Shown here: piece by piece, positions 32,599-39,697 of the stretch | Numbering within the stretch: the stretch's first letter is position 1 | How the letters are laid out: every line of letters begins with the position of its first letter | DNA from: JAIVHC01 sp049975505 | GTDB taxonomy: Bacteria; Desulfobacterota; Desulfuromonadia; Desulfuromonadales; Desulfuromonadaceae | DNA length: 39,697 nucleotides | Direction: 5' to 3' | Assembly (NCBI GenBank): GCA_049975505.1 | Contig: JBNGCY010000011.1 | Coordinates: 1 to 39,697, forward strand | The notes under the pieces: model-generated | Seen by the model: only the letters and a program-made list of their open reading frames with translations | The model's database searches: none | What the model was told of the DNA's origin: nothing | Translations under genes and position numbers: made by a program

Positions 32599-34197
32599 AT
32601 GGAAATCACATCTGACTTTCTGGTTATCGGCGGCGGGATCGCCGGACTCTCCTATGCCCTCAAGGTGGCCGAACACGGCACGGTATCCATAATCACCAAA
32701 CGTGAAATCGGTGAAACGGCAACATGTTATGCTCAAGGGGGAATAGCCAGTGTTTATTCGGAGCAAGACTCCTTTGAATCCCACGCGCAGGATACCATTG
32801 TAGCCGGGGCATATCTTTCCCATCCCGATATAGTGGACATGGTGGTGCGCAAAGGCCCGGAGGCAATCCAGAACCTGATAGATATCGGCACCGAGTTTAC
32901 CAGAAACGAAGAGGGAAATTACGATTTAACCCGCGAAGGCGGACACAGCCATCGGCGTATTCTGCATGCCTCCGATATAACCGGCAGAGAAATCGAGCGT
33001 GCTCTGGTAGCAGCAGCGCATAAACACCAGAACATAAAAATATATGAACACCACTGCGCCATCGACCTGATTACCGAAGCCAAAATGCTCCACCGCAGAG
33101 TCCAGAACAACCGTTGTCTGGGCGCGTATGTTCTTAACTGCGAGACCAATAAAGTGGTTACCTTCGGCGCTACCATTACCATGCTTGCCACCGGAGGTGC
33201 GGGGAAGGTTTACATGTACACCTGTAACCCCGATATTGCCTCTGGTGACGGAGTGGCAATGGCATACCGTATCGGCGCAAGCATTGCCAATATGGAATTC
33301 ATGCAGTTTCATCCCACCACTCTGTATCATCCCTATGCAAAATCATTCCTCATCTCCGAAGCAGTGCGCGGAGAAGGCGCGATTCTGCGCCGCGCCGACG
33401 GCACCGCGTTCATGGAAAAATATCATGAGCTCAAAGATCTGGCTCCGCGCGATATTGTCGCCAGAGCCATCGACAACGAAATGAAGATTAATGGTGACGA
33501 CTGCGTGTATCTGGATATCACGCATAAAAGTGCGGAATATATCCGTAATCGTTTTCCGAACATCTGCTCTACCCTCCAGGAATACGGCGTCGACATGATC
33601 CATGAACCCATTCCGGTGGTTCCGGCAGCGCACTACCTGTGTGGAGGCGTGGTGGTGGACACCAAGGGGGAAACCGAGATCAGAAACCTCTTTGCCGCCG
33701 GTGAAGTGAGCTGCACCGGGCTCCATGGTGCCAACCGCCTTGCGAGTAACAGCCTGCTTGAAGGAGCAGTCTACGGTGCGTTATCGGCAGAGGCCTCCAT
33801 CGCGCGGATTAAGGAACATCACGCCCCATGTCCCCCCATTGATCCGTGGGATTACGGCAAAGCCATCACCAGCGATGAAGAAGTGGTTATCGCACAGAAC
33901 TGGGATGAGATACGCCGCTGCATGTGGAACTATGTCGGGATCGTAAGAACCAACAAGCGCCTCGCCCGGGCTCTGCGCCGCATTAATATGGTAAAAGAAG
34001 AGATCACCGAGTACTATTGGGATTTCTATGTCACTTCCGACCTGGTGGAATTGCGCAACCTGGCCACTGTTGCCGAGTTGATAATCCGCAGTGCTATGGA
34101 GCGCAAAGAAAGCCGTGGTCTGCACTATAATCTCGACTATCCCGAGACCGATGATGTGCGCTGGAAAAAAGACACTATTATCAGAAAATCATTCTGA
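32599..34197 (+). CDS. nadB: L-aspartate oxidase
   Basis: NadB oxidises L-aspartate to iminoaspartate for NAD synthesis. In anaerobes fumarate or another acceptor replaces oxygen. The FAD-binding N-terminus is DFLVIGGGIAGLSYALKVAE. The NadB-specific REGGHSHRRILHASDITG and the active-site region EFMQFHPTTLY, SEAVRGEGAIL and HGANRLASNSLLEG follow. ATG 32557 is possible, but ATG 32599 with GGAA upstream starts the protein right at the FAD domain and gives 532 residues. No nadA or nadC is adjacent; aroQ follows after 12 bp. Confidence 0.94.
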   Translation: MEITSDFLVIGGGIAGLSYALKVAEHGTVSIITKREIGETATCYAQGGIASVYSEQDSFESHAQDTIVAGAYLSHPDIVDMVVRKGPEAIQNLIDIGTEFTRNEEGNYDLTREGGHSHRRILHASDITGREIERALVAAAHKHQNIKIYEHHCAIDLITEAKMLHRRVQNNRCLGAYVLNCETNKVVTFGATITMLATGGAGKVYMYTCNPDIASGDGVAMAYRIGASIANMEFMQFHPTTLYHPYAKSFLISEAVRGEGAILRRADGTAFMEKYHELKDLAPRDIVARAIDNEMKINGDDCVYLDITHKSAEYIRNRFPNICSTLQEYGVDMIHEPIPVVPAAHYLCGGVVVDTKGETEIRNLFAAGEVSCTGLHGANRLASNSLLEGAVYGALSAEASIARIKEHHAPCPPIDPWDYGKAITSDEEVVIAQNWDEIRRCMWNYVGIVRTNKRLARALRRINMVKEEITEYYWDFYVTSDLVELRNLATVAELIIRSAMERKESRGLHYNLDYPETDDVRWKKDTIIRKSF

Positions 34198-34209
34198 CAG
34201 GAGCAACTA

Positions 34210-34482
34210 TTGACTATTGATGACCTGCGCGAAGAGATCGACGCACTCGACCAGGAACTGTTGCGCATTTTCAACAAAAGGGCGGCTCTGGCATTGCAGA
34301 TCGGACATCTGAAAAAAGAACTCGATCTTCCTGTCTACAATCCGCAGCGCGAGCAGTTTATCTTTGATAAAATGCAGCAGCTCAATCCCGGTCCTCTGGA
34401 CGACCAGGCGATTAAACGCCTGTTTGAACGTGTCATAGATGAATCCAGAACGCTTGAGCGCATTAAATCGAAGGGACGTTAA
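34210..34482 (+). CDS. aroQ: Chorismate mutase, AroQ class
   Basis: It converts chorismate to prephenate, the branch point to phenylalanine and tyrosine. The 90-residue all-helical protein matches a free-standing AroQ: LREEIDALDQELLRIFNKRA, the Arg/Lys of ALALQIGHLKKEL, then PVYNPQREQFIF and a C-terminal helix with FERVIDESRTLE. It starts at TTG 34210 with AGGAG upstream. It is followed after one base by the small FXD-domain gene, so the two are probably translated together. Confidence 0.92.
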   Translation: MTIDDLREEIDALDQELLRIFNKRAALALQIGHLKKELDLPVYNPQREQFIFDKMQQLNPGPLDDQAIKRLFERVIDESRTLERIKSKGR

Positions 34483-34483
34483 A

Positions 34484-34696
34484 ATGCTAGTGGTTATGCA
34501 AAAAAACACAACCCAGAGTGAAATTGATCAGGTAAAGCAATACCTGATCGACAATGATTTCGACTTTCATCAGTCGACCGGAGCAAACCACACCATCATC
34601 GGCGTTATCGGAGATACGGCCACATTCCCCACAACCGGGCTGGAACAGCTGCCCGGCGTACTAGTGGTGTTTAAAATCCCTGAGGACAAATCCTAA
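34484..34696 (+). CDS. Free-standing DAHP synthase regulatory (ferredoxin-like) domain
   Basis: A 70-residue protein that resembles only the N-terminal ferredoxin-like domain of type I DAHP synthases of the Thermotoga/Bacillus kind: MLVVMQKNTTQSEIDQVKQY, then a strand with HTIIGVIGDTATF and LEQLPGVLVVFKI. In full enzymes the catalytic barrel begins right after the last strand; here a stop codon comes at EDKS. In those enzymes this domain mediates feedback inhibition by tyrosine or phenylalanine. ATG 34484 with AAGGGA upstream starts one base after aroQ. Two readings are possible: a leftover of a truncated aroF, or a small regulatory partner that binds in trans. The intact start, binding site and tight coupling favour a living gene. 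Confidence 0.75.
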   Translation: MLVVMQKNTTQSEIDQVKQYLIDNDFDFHQSTGANHTIIGVIGDTATFPTTGLEQLPGVLVVFKIPEDKS

Positions 34697-35937
34697 CCGA
34701 GTACCGCATACAGCCCGACCACAGCACCAAACACCAGGATTGCAGGTTTTTCCATTTCAGCACCGGCATCATCAAGATGCTCAATTGTGCTTATACAGAC
34801 CGCCTGATTTGCTCTGGTTGCGTTTGAAATCAGCGCCACCGGTGTCTGTGGATCTACTCCCGCCTCCAGGGCTGCCGTCTTTATTTTATCCGCAAAGCTC
34901 AACCCCATCAGCACCACGAGCGTATGGTTACCCTGAAGCAAAAGCGGTATCCACTCTGCATTGAACCTACTCCCGGCCAGATGGGCTGACACCACGGAAA
35001 AACTGGTTGCATAGCCGCGTGCCGTAAGGGGGACTCCGGCCAGAGCCGGCCCCGCAGTAGCGGAACTTATTCCGGGCACCAGGGTAACTTGCATCCCCGC
35101 GCGCAGCAGATACTCGAGTTCTTCCGCCCCGCGCCCGAACACATAGGGGTCGCCACTTTTCAAGCGTGCCACACTTAAACCTTTACGTGCATAGTCGAGA
35201 ATAAGCGTATTTATTTGTTCCTGGGTATGACTGTGCCTGCCCTTTTCTTTACCCACATAGTGTTTTCGTGTATTCCGGGGGACCAGAGCCAATACTTCGG
35301 CGCTTATCAGATGATCATACAGAACGACATCGACCTGATTAAGACATCTGTACGCCTGAAGGGTTAAAAGATCCGGATTCCCGGGTCCACACCCCAGCAG
35401 ATATATCCGCGCCAGAACTCGTTTTATCTGAGCTCGGGCATTTTCCGGGTCAATCACTCCTTGTTTGCGCCGGGTTGCGATTCCATCCAATATTCCTCCC
35501 AACTCGGCGGGAAGCATGCGCGCGATTTTATCCCGCACAACCTGCCCGGCACCTGGACTGGCGCCATCGGTAGAGACAGCTATCTTCAAAGGGCCGTACC
35601 GCAAAAGAGATGAAAAGTAAAAGTCACATTCATCAGGCCTGTCCACCCGGTTCACCAGTACAAAGCGCCGTGATCTGAGATCATGCAGCATCCTGCCCAC
35701 CGCATCACTGCCGGTGGCATCCACAATGATACTGAACCCGTCAAAATCACGTCTCTGAATATCCCTGCATACCACATCGGAACTGTGTTTAAAGATCTCA
35801 TCATTACACTGCCTGGCGATAACCCTGAAATGGATATCATTCTCCGCCAGCACACGTGCCTTACGGGTCGCAACAGTACCGCCTCCAAGCAAAAGTATTT
35901 TGGGATCACGAAGTAAAATCGGGAGTGAACTTGTCAT
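34693..35937 (-). CDS. cysG: Siroheme synthase (bifunctional CysG type), shortened centre
   Basis: The N-terminal half is precorrin-2 dehydrogenase/ferrochelatase: Rossmann loop ILLLGGGTVATRKARVLAE (14-32), VNRVDRPDECDFYF with the catalytic aspartate, and VSTDGASPGAGQVVRDKIA. The C-terminal half is uroporphyrinogen III methyltransferase: YLLGCGPGNPDLLTLQA, VLYDHLIS, RLKSGDPYVFGRGAEE and LVPGISSATAGPALAGVPLT. Together they turn uroporphyrinogen III into siroheme for sulfite and nitrite reductases. The 414 residues are about 40 fewer than E. coli CysG, lost mainly from the central dimerisation domain between ARMLPAELG and the methyltransferase. It converges on the FXD gene with a four-base overlap of stop codons. 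Confidence 0.92.
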   Translation of the reverse strand: MTSSLPILLRDPKILLLGGGTVATRKARVLAENDIHFRVIARQCNDEIFKHSSDVVCRDIQRRDFDGFSIIVDATGSDAVGRMLHDLRSRRFVLVNRVDRPDECDFYFSSLLRYGPLKIAVSTDGASPGAGQVVRDKIARMLPAELGGILDGIATRRKQGVIDPENARAQIKRVLARIYLLGCGPGNPDLLTLQAYRCLNQVDVVLYDHLISAEVLALVPRNTRKHYVGKEKGRHSHTQEQINTLILDYARKGLSVARLKSGDPYVFGRGAEELEYLLRAGMQVTLVPGISSATAGPALAGVPLTARGYATSFSVVSAHLAGSRFNAEWIPLLLQGNHTLVVLMGLSFADKIKTAALEAGVDPQTPVALISNATRANQAVCISTIEHLDDAGAEMEKPAILVFGAVVGLYAVLG

Positions 35938-35951
35938 TCGGATATCTCACG

Positions 35952-35975
35952 AAAAAAGCGCCCGGAAGGCGCTTT
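35952..35975 (-). terminator. Terminator downstream of the second HDOD gene
   Basis: AAAGCGCC (35955-35962) and GGCGCTTT (35968-35975) form an eight-pair stem with loop CGGAA. On the minus strand it is followed by six Ts (35952-35957). It ends the HDOD transcript 15 bp before the cysG start. Confidence 0.85.
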
Positions 35976-36006
35976 AATTTATAGTCAACTATGTCTTTTC
36001 CAGGCT

Positions 36007-36864
36007 TCAGGCGTTGAATGCCTCACGGCTTTCGGTATAAACATCCTCAAATTCGCTCAAGAGCTCATGCGCCTCATCCTGATCCAGCTTAAGGTATTTT
36101 CCTCCCGGAGTCTGAGTCAGATCCATATCCTGATCCGGAACTCTGGTGCCAATCCCGCGTTTACAGCACATATTGACACCCAGATTAGTTATAGCTGCAA
36201 GAAGCAGCACATCGGCAGCATCAGCATCCTCGTCGTCGCTGGCGAGGTCTACATGACGACACACAGCTTCGACCAGAAGTTCCGCTATTTCCCACGCATG
36301 CAGAACCGCCGCTCCGACATGATTGTACGGGTGGGTAAAATAATTCTTTTCGAGGTCAATATATTTACTTGTACCGTCGTTGTACAGGGCTTCCACCAGC
36401 TCCTGATATTCTACCGGATTGTTATTATTTCGCACAACCTTGCCCAGGTTACTGAACAACCCAGCCAGAAAAGCTTCTTCACAATCCCCGCGTCCGAGCT
36501 TCTGACTGATATAACGTGAAGCTATAGCACTGCCGACAGATTCCTCCCAGAGCAATTTTTCCAACAGGCCGAACTGCTTGTTAACGCTGCACATACTCGA
36601 TGCCAGAACCAGACTGCGCACTGTGCGCTCCCCCAGAATCACCAGAGCATTCTGCAACGTCGTTATTTTGCGCACAAGGCCGTAAACCGATGAATTGGTA
36701 ATCTTCAGCACCCGTGCGGATACTGCCGGGTCCATGGATATGGTATCCGCGAGTTCTTTAATGGACGTATCAGGATCCTGTAACAATTCCAGCGACTTGA
36801 TTGCGACTATGGGCATGGAGGGGAGATCACCGATATCACCGGCTATTGCATTATAATCAAGCAT
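36007..36864 (-). CDS. HDOD-domain protein
   Basis: A 285-residue single HDOD domain protein, beginning IGDLPSMPIVAIKSLELLQD and containing MDPAVSARVLKITNSSVYG, NALVILGERTVRSLVLASS and FLAGLFSNLGKVV. A variable C-terminal tail of about 50 residues follows. HDOD proteins beside chemoreceptors often act in motility or surface-behaviour signalling, but no enzymatic activity is established. It lies 71 bp downstream of the chemoreceptor, behind a terminator-like hairpin, so it may be transcribed only partly with it. It is distinct in sequence from the HDOD protein beside dxs. Confidence 0.88.
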   Translation of the reverse strand: MLDYNAIAGDIGDLPSMPIVAIKSLELLQDPDTSIKELADTISMDPAVSARVLKITNSSVYGLVRKITTLQNALVILGERTVRSLVLASSMCSVNKQFGLLEKLLWEESVGSAIASRYISQKLGRGDCEEAFLAGLFSNLGKVVRNNNNPVEYQELVEALYNDGTSKYIDLEKNYFTHPYNHVGAAVLHAWEIAELLVEAVCRHVDLASDDEDADAADVLLLAAITNLGVNMCCKRGIGTRVPDQDMDLTQTPGGKYLKLDQDEAHELLSEFEDVYTESREAFNA

Positions 36865-36883
36865 TTAAACACCTGTTCTGTTG

Positions 36884-36919
36884 AGAAAACAGGGCCTGCG
36901 CACTTCAAGCACGCAGGCC
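36884..36919 (-). terminator. Terminator-like hairpin after the chemoreceptor gene
   Basis: GGCCTGCG (36893-36900) and CGCAGGCC (36912-36919) form an eight-pair GC-rich stem. On the minus strand CTGTTTTC follows. It sits between the chemoreceptor stop and the HDOD start, so read-through would set the HDOD level. Confidence 0.65.
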
Positions 36920-36935
36920 TTGGGAAAACGCACTC

Positions 36936-38840
36936 CTAAAATCTGCCAAATTCCGAATCATCCAAAGCAATCTGGATACTATCATCTTTCTCGGCACTGG
37001 AAGTTCCCCAGTTGTCAGATGATTCCTTTTTCTCAGTCACCGGTTTTGCCGGAAGTGACTTCTGTTCTTTTTTTGCACTTCCTGCAGAGTTGTCAGGCTT
37101 AGGAGAAAAACCACGCTGGGCGCGATTCATGGCAGAAGAATAGCTGTCGTGCCCGCCTGCCTCACGCAGTTTAAAATGGGCCAGCAATTCATTGAGCTGG
37201 GCGGCCTGGCTGGAAAGTTCTTCGGCAGAGGCCGCGCCCTCTTCTGCATTCGCGGTATTCTGCTGGGTCACATCGTCAATGCGCGCCACACCTTCATTGA
37301 TCTCGGATATCCCCTGTGCCTGTTCACTGCTGGAAGCCGCAATTTCAGAAATAAGATCATTGACTTTCTGAATCTCCGCCACAATTTCAGTAAAGGCCTC
37401 TGAAGTACTGTTAGCAATGGAAACTCCGTGTTCAGCCTTTTCCACCGATCCTTCAATCAGAGCGGCTGTCTCCTGAGCAGCTTTGGCACTGCGCGCGGCG
37501 AGATTACGCACCTCCTCGGCAACCACGGCAAAACCTTTCCCGTGCTGTCCGGCGCGAGCGGCCTCTACTGCGGCATTGAGCGCCAGCAGATTGGTCTGGA
37601 AGGCAATTTCATCGATCACTTTGATAATCTTGGAGATGTTCTGCCCTGATTCATTGATATCGGACATGGCAGCAACCATCTGCTGCATCTGCTGGTTGCC
37701 GTTATCAGCAGCTTTGTGGGCCTGTGAAGCGAGTTTGTTGGCCTGGTTGGCATTGTCGGCATTGGCTTTGGTCTGGCCTGAAAGTTCACTCATCGAAGCG
37801 GAAATCTCTTCGACGGAACTGGCTGAATTGGTCGCGCCTTCTGAAAGTGACTGGCTTGCATCTGAAACCTGTGATGCTCCTGCAGCTATCTGGTTCGCTC
37901 CCACCTGCACCTGCATCAAAAGACGGGTGAGATCATCACGCACCTTCCTAAGAGCTATACGCAGTGAGTCATCCTTGCTCTGAGGCTCTGACTCAAAGGT
38001 CAGATCGCCTGCGGCGAGTTTCTGTAGAGACACCAGAACATCATTCTGAAGAAAATCGGCAAAGCTGTTGATGGTCTTGCCGATGTGCCCGATTTCATCC
38101 TTGGATTTGATTTCCAGGCGGCTGTCAAAACGTCCGGCAGCCATGTTGTCAAATATATTCTCCACTGCCAGAAGAGGTTTCTTAACCAGAGCTCCCAGCA
38201 GGAAGAAAATAGCCAGAGCTGAAACGACAATGCCACCTGCGCCGGTTAATGCCAAAGAGCCAAGGGTAGCATCCAGATGTTCCATCATTTCAGCGCGTAT
38301 ATCTTCATGAAGACCACGTAAAGCACTCAGGTCGTACCGCAGAAACATTACTCCTGCAAGATCGCCTAGTTGCGCGTCAGAATGGCACATCAAACAATCT
38401 TCCTCAAGGATACTGGCTTTAGTAACGATAAGTTCATTGCCCAATTCGTGTTGCTGCATTGCATTGGTGCGCGTAGCAGAGTTGAACATATCGCGGTCAA
38501 AAGTGCGGCCAAGAGCGGTGTCGTCACTACTGAAGTTAACTTTTCCCTTAGGAGACACAATACCCAGCTCATTGACATTGTTTATGCGGGAAAGCTCCAC
38601 GAGCAAAGCAGCAAAGTCATCCATCTCGCCCATCTCGATGGAACTGCGTGAGCCGATTTCATAACCATGAAATATTGTAGCAGCTTGTTCTGAGGCGGCT
38701 TCTTCTAACAGTTCAATTTCACTGTCAACCTGCGAACTTACCAAGCCACTTACCTGATTGTTCACCACAAATAAAATGGCACCCATTATCAGGATCAGCA
38801 GTAGGATCAGTATTCCGGACACCTTGTTCTGTATACCCAT
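36936..38840 (-). CDS. Methyl-accepting chemotaxis protein with periplasmic c-type haem motif
   Basis: A 634-residue chemoreceptor. The first membrane helix (about 9-28, GILILLLILIMGAILFVV) leads to a periplasmic sensor of about 150 residues that contains CLMCHSD, a CxxCH haem c attachment site near residues 149-153. A second helix (IVVSALAIFFLLGALV), a HAMP domain and a long signalling coiled coil follow, with the conserved tip DEIAFQTNLLALNAAVEAAR and GFAVVAEEVRNLAARS. The layout matches the periplasmic haem-containing sensors described from Geobacter (GSU0582, GSU0935), so redox or a small gas ligand is the likely cue. ATG 38840 with AAGGA upstream is preferred over TTG 38858. It is preceded by cheW; no CheR-binding NWETF pentapeptide is seen. 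Confidence 0.9.
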   Translation of the reverse strand: MGIQNKVSGILILLLILIMGAILFVVNNQVSGLVSSQVDSEIELLEEAASEQAATIFHGYEIGSRSSIEMGEMDDFAALLVELSRINNVNELGIVSPKGKVNFSSDDTALGRTFDRDMFNSATRTNAMQQHELGNELIVTKASILEEDCLMCHSDAQLGDLAGVMFLRYDLSALRGLHEDIRAEMMEHLDATLGSLALTGAGGIVVSALAIFFLLGALVKKPLLAVENIFDNMAAGRFDSRLEIKSKDEIGHIGKTINSFADFLQNDVLVSLQKLAAGDLTFESEPQSKDDSLRIALRKVRDDLTRLLMQVQVGANQIAAGASQVSDASQSLSEGATNSASSVEEISASMSELSGQTKANADNANQANKLASQAHKAADNGNQQMQQMVAAMSDINESGQNISKIIKVIDEIAFQTNLLALNAAVEAARAGQHGKGFAVVAEEVRNLAARSAKAAQETAALIEGSVEKAEHGVSIANSTSEAFTEIVAEIQKVNDLISEIAASSSEQAQGISEINEGVARIDDVTQQNTANAEEGAASAEELSSQAAQLNELLAHFKLREAGGHDSYSSAMNRAQRGFSPKPDNSAGSAKKEQKSLPAKPVTEKKESSDNWGTSSAEKDDSIQIALDDSEFGRF

Positions 38841-38946
38841 AAAAGCATTCCTTTTCAAAAATTAACAGTTAGTGAAGTAAACTCCGTCTCCTCGCTTTGA
38901 ACAACACAATATTAAACATATTCTAACCAGGAGAACTTGCTTGTGT

Positions 38947-39450
38947 TTAGAATTCAATGTTTTCCACCTCGGAATCGTACAGGAGTTTGCCTACATTCAG
39001 CAATATCTTCACCTGATCGCCTATTTTGCCCATGCCCTGGATATACTGGGAGCTCCCTCCTGCTGTGGAGCGTGGGGGCGGTTCTATGTTTTCTTTGGGG
39101 ATATCTGCTACTTCATTAACCTGGTCTACTACCAGTCCCACGGAAGCATCATTGTAATTGACTACGATGATACATGTACGCTCATCGTATTCGCGCGACG
39201 GAAGATTGAATCTGGCGCGAACATCCATTACCGGGATCACTTTACCGCGCAGGTTGACCACTCCCTTGATAAAAACGGGCATATCCGGAACCTCAGTAAT
39301 GCGTTGAATCCCGATAATTTCGGTAACATGCCGAATTTCGATACCGTAGTCCTCACCTGCCATATGAAAGGTAAGATATTTACCTTCCTGGGTATCCTCT
39401 GATTCGAACTCATTCACGTTCTCGGCAACGGCCTGGCGGATATCGCTCAT
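38947..39450 (-). CDS. cheW: CheW chemotaxis coupling protein
   Basis: A 167-residue CheW. After a 30-residue acidic lead come KYLTFHMAGEDYGIEIRHVTEII, VPDMPVFIKGVVNLRGKVIPVMDVRARF and VGLVVDQVNEVADI, the core of the two beta-barrels that join receptor to kinase CheA. The frame allows ATG 39471, but ATG 39450 with GGGAGG just upstream is far better. It is probably cotranscribed with the haem chemoreceptor 106 bp downstream, giving a receptor with its own coupler. No cheA is in the window. Confidence 0.94.
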   Translation of the reverse strand: MSDIRQAVAENVNEFESEDTQEGKYLTFHMAGEDYGIEIRHVTEIIGIQRITEVPDMPVFIKGVVNLRGKVIPVMDVRARFNLPSREYDERTCIIVVNYNDASVGLVVDQVNEVADIPKENIEPPPRSTAGGSSQYIQGMGKIGDQVKILLNVGKLLYDSEVENIEF

Positions 39451-39524
39451 ATCTATCCTCCCCTGTTTCATTTAATGATGATAATTGATGATGGTGTCAC
39501 AAACGAAAGATGCCAGAACACCGG

Positions 39525-39539
39525 TTGGCGCTCCGCCAA
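39525..39539. promoter_or_regulatory. Palindrome TTGGCG-CTC-CGCCAA
   Basis: A perfect six-base inverted repeat around a three-base spacer, 75 bp upstream of the cheW start. It could be an operator. The 247-bp interval 39451-39697 holds no gene. Confidence 0.35.
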
Positions 39540-39564
39540 GTATTTAAACCACTGTTTTATATAC

Positions 39565-39576
39565 TTGGAATTCCAA
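39565..39576. promoter_or_regulatory. Perfect 12-bp palindrome TTGGAATTCCAA
   Basis: A second perfect palindrome in the same intergenic region. It ends about 27 bases before a TATAAT at 39604-39609 on the plus strand that lacks a good -35 box, a spacing that would suit an activator site. Confidence 0.35.
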
Positions 39577-39685
39577 CTAAACCAGGATAAAAACAATTCC
39601 GAGTATAATACATAATTCGAAAACTCGTGTATACATCTAATCTGTAAGAATTTGACGCGTTGTTTACAAAATTCCATAATCTGGC

Positions 39686-39692
39686 AAGGAGG
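39686..39692 (+). promoter_or_regulatory. Ribosome binding site of a plus-strand gene beyond the window
   Basis: AAGGAGG, a full Shine-Dalgarno sequence, lies five bases from the window end. A gene on the plus strand, divergent from cheW, should start within the next few bases outside. Confidence 0.6.
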
Positions 39693-39697
39693 ATTTT

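Noticed and set aside
1..39697. CRISPR arrays, insertion sequences, phage or toxin-antitoxin modules
   Set aside because: No regularly spaced repeats, transposase or integrase motifs were found. The window consists mainly of core genes.

Overview
The window reads as a dense Gram-negative chromosome segment of roughly 50% GC with core-type genes throughout. It carries no insertion sequence, phage module, CRISPR array or rRNA. Several things point to an anaerobic, Desulfuromonadia-like (former Deltaproteobacteria) or related lineage. These are an RpoS-type sigma factor next to a pilB-pilT-pilC-pilS-pilR cluster that follows aroE; an ftsE-ftsX-envC/deacetylase-xseA-xseB-ispA-dxs run; paired HDOD proteins; a methyl-accepting protein with a periplasmic CxxCH haem motif; and a short KamA-type lysine 2,3-aminomutase. 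This placement rests on remembered gene order and is not proven. The sequence is a draft scaffold with three runs of exactly 100 N. One (16508-16607) is a false gap flanked by an identical 55-bp overlap. The other two hide the ftsE/ftsX junction and the middle of xseA.

Region 1 (1-17470, all minus strand). Reading leftward from 17470: a highly diverged DUF1015 protein, rnr, ribF, aroE, the type IV pilus motor and regulator genes pilB, pilT, pilC, pilS and pilR, then rpoS, apt and a tRNA-Arg(CCT). Most neighbours overlap or lie within 50 bp, so this is probably a long operon or a few nested ones. Past the tRNA lie a degraded gene fragment on the plus strand, kamA with a strong terminator, and a rimB-like retropepsin gene followed by rimK, which runs off the left edge.

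Region 2 (17808-27411, plus strand). An HD-domain phosphohydrolase, ftsE-ftsX and an EnvC-type amidase activator form a septal cell-wall hydrolysis module. A divergent polysaccharide deacetylase follows, then xseA/xseB (exonuclease VII), ispA and dxs (isoprenoid precursors) and an HDOD protein. Between xseA and xseB a consensus promoter runs into a terminator about 90 nt later, which suggests an unannotated small RNA or a leader attenuator.

Region 3 (27457-36006, mixed strands). fbp and cysZ are on the minus strand. A 650-bp stretch with four well-formed inverted repeats and no convincing gene follows. Next come a TraB/PrgY membrane protein, convergent pgsA and a lytic transglycosylase, then a divergent promoter region and nadB, aroQ and a 70-residue free-standing copy of the regulatory ferredoxin-like domain of DAHP synthase. 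A shortened cysG converges on the last of these.

Region 4 (36007-39697). HDOD, a haem-motif chemoreceptor and cheW form a minus-strand sensory group. The window ends in an intergenic region with two palindromes and a ribosome binding site for a plus-strand gene that starts just outside. The least expected items are the orphan DAHP-synthase regulatory domain, the motif-less DUF1015 protein, the structured intergenic tract at 29586-29914 and the candidate small RNA at 23371-23460.
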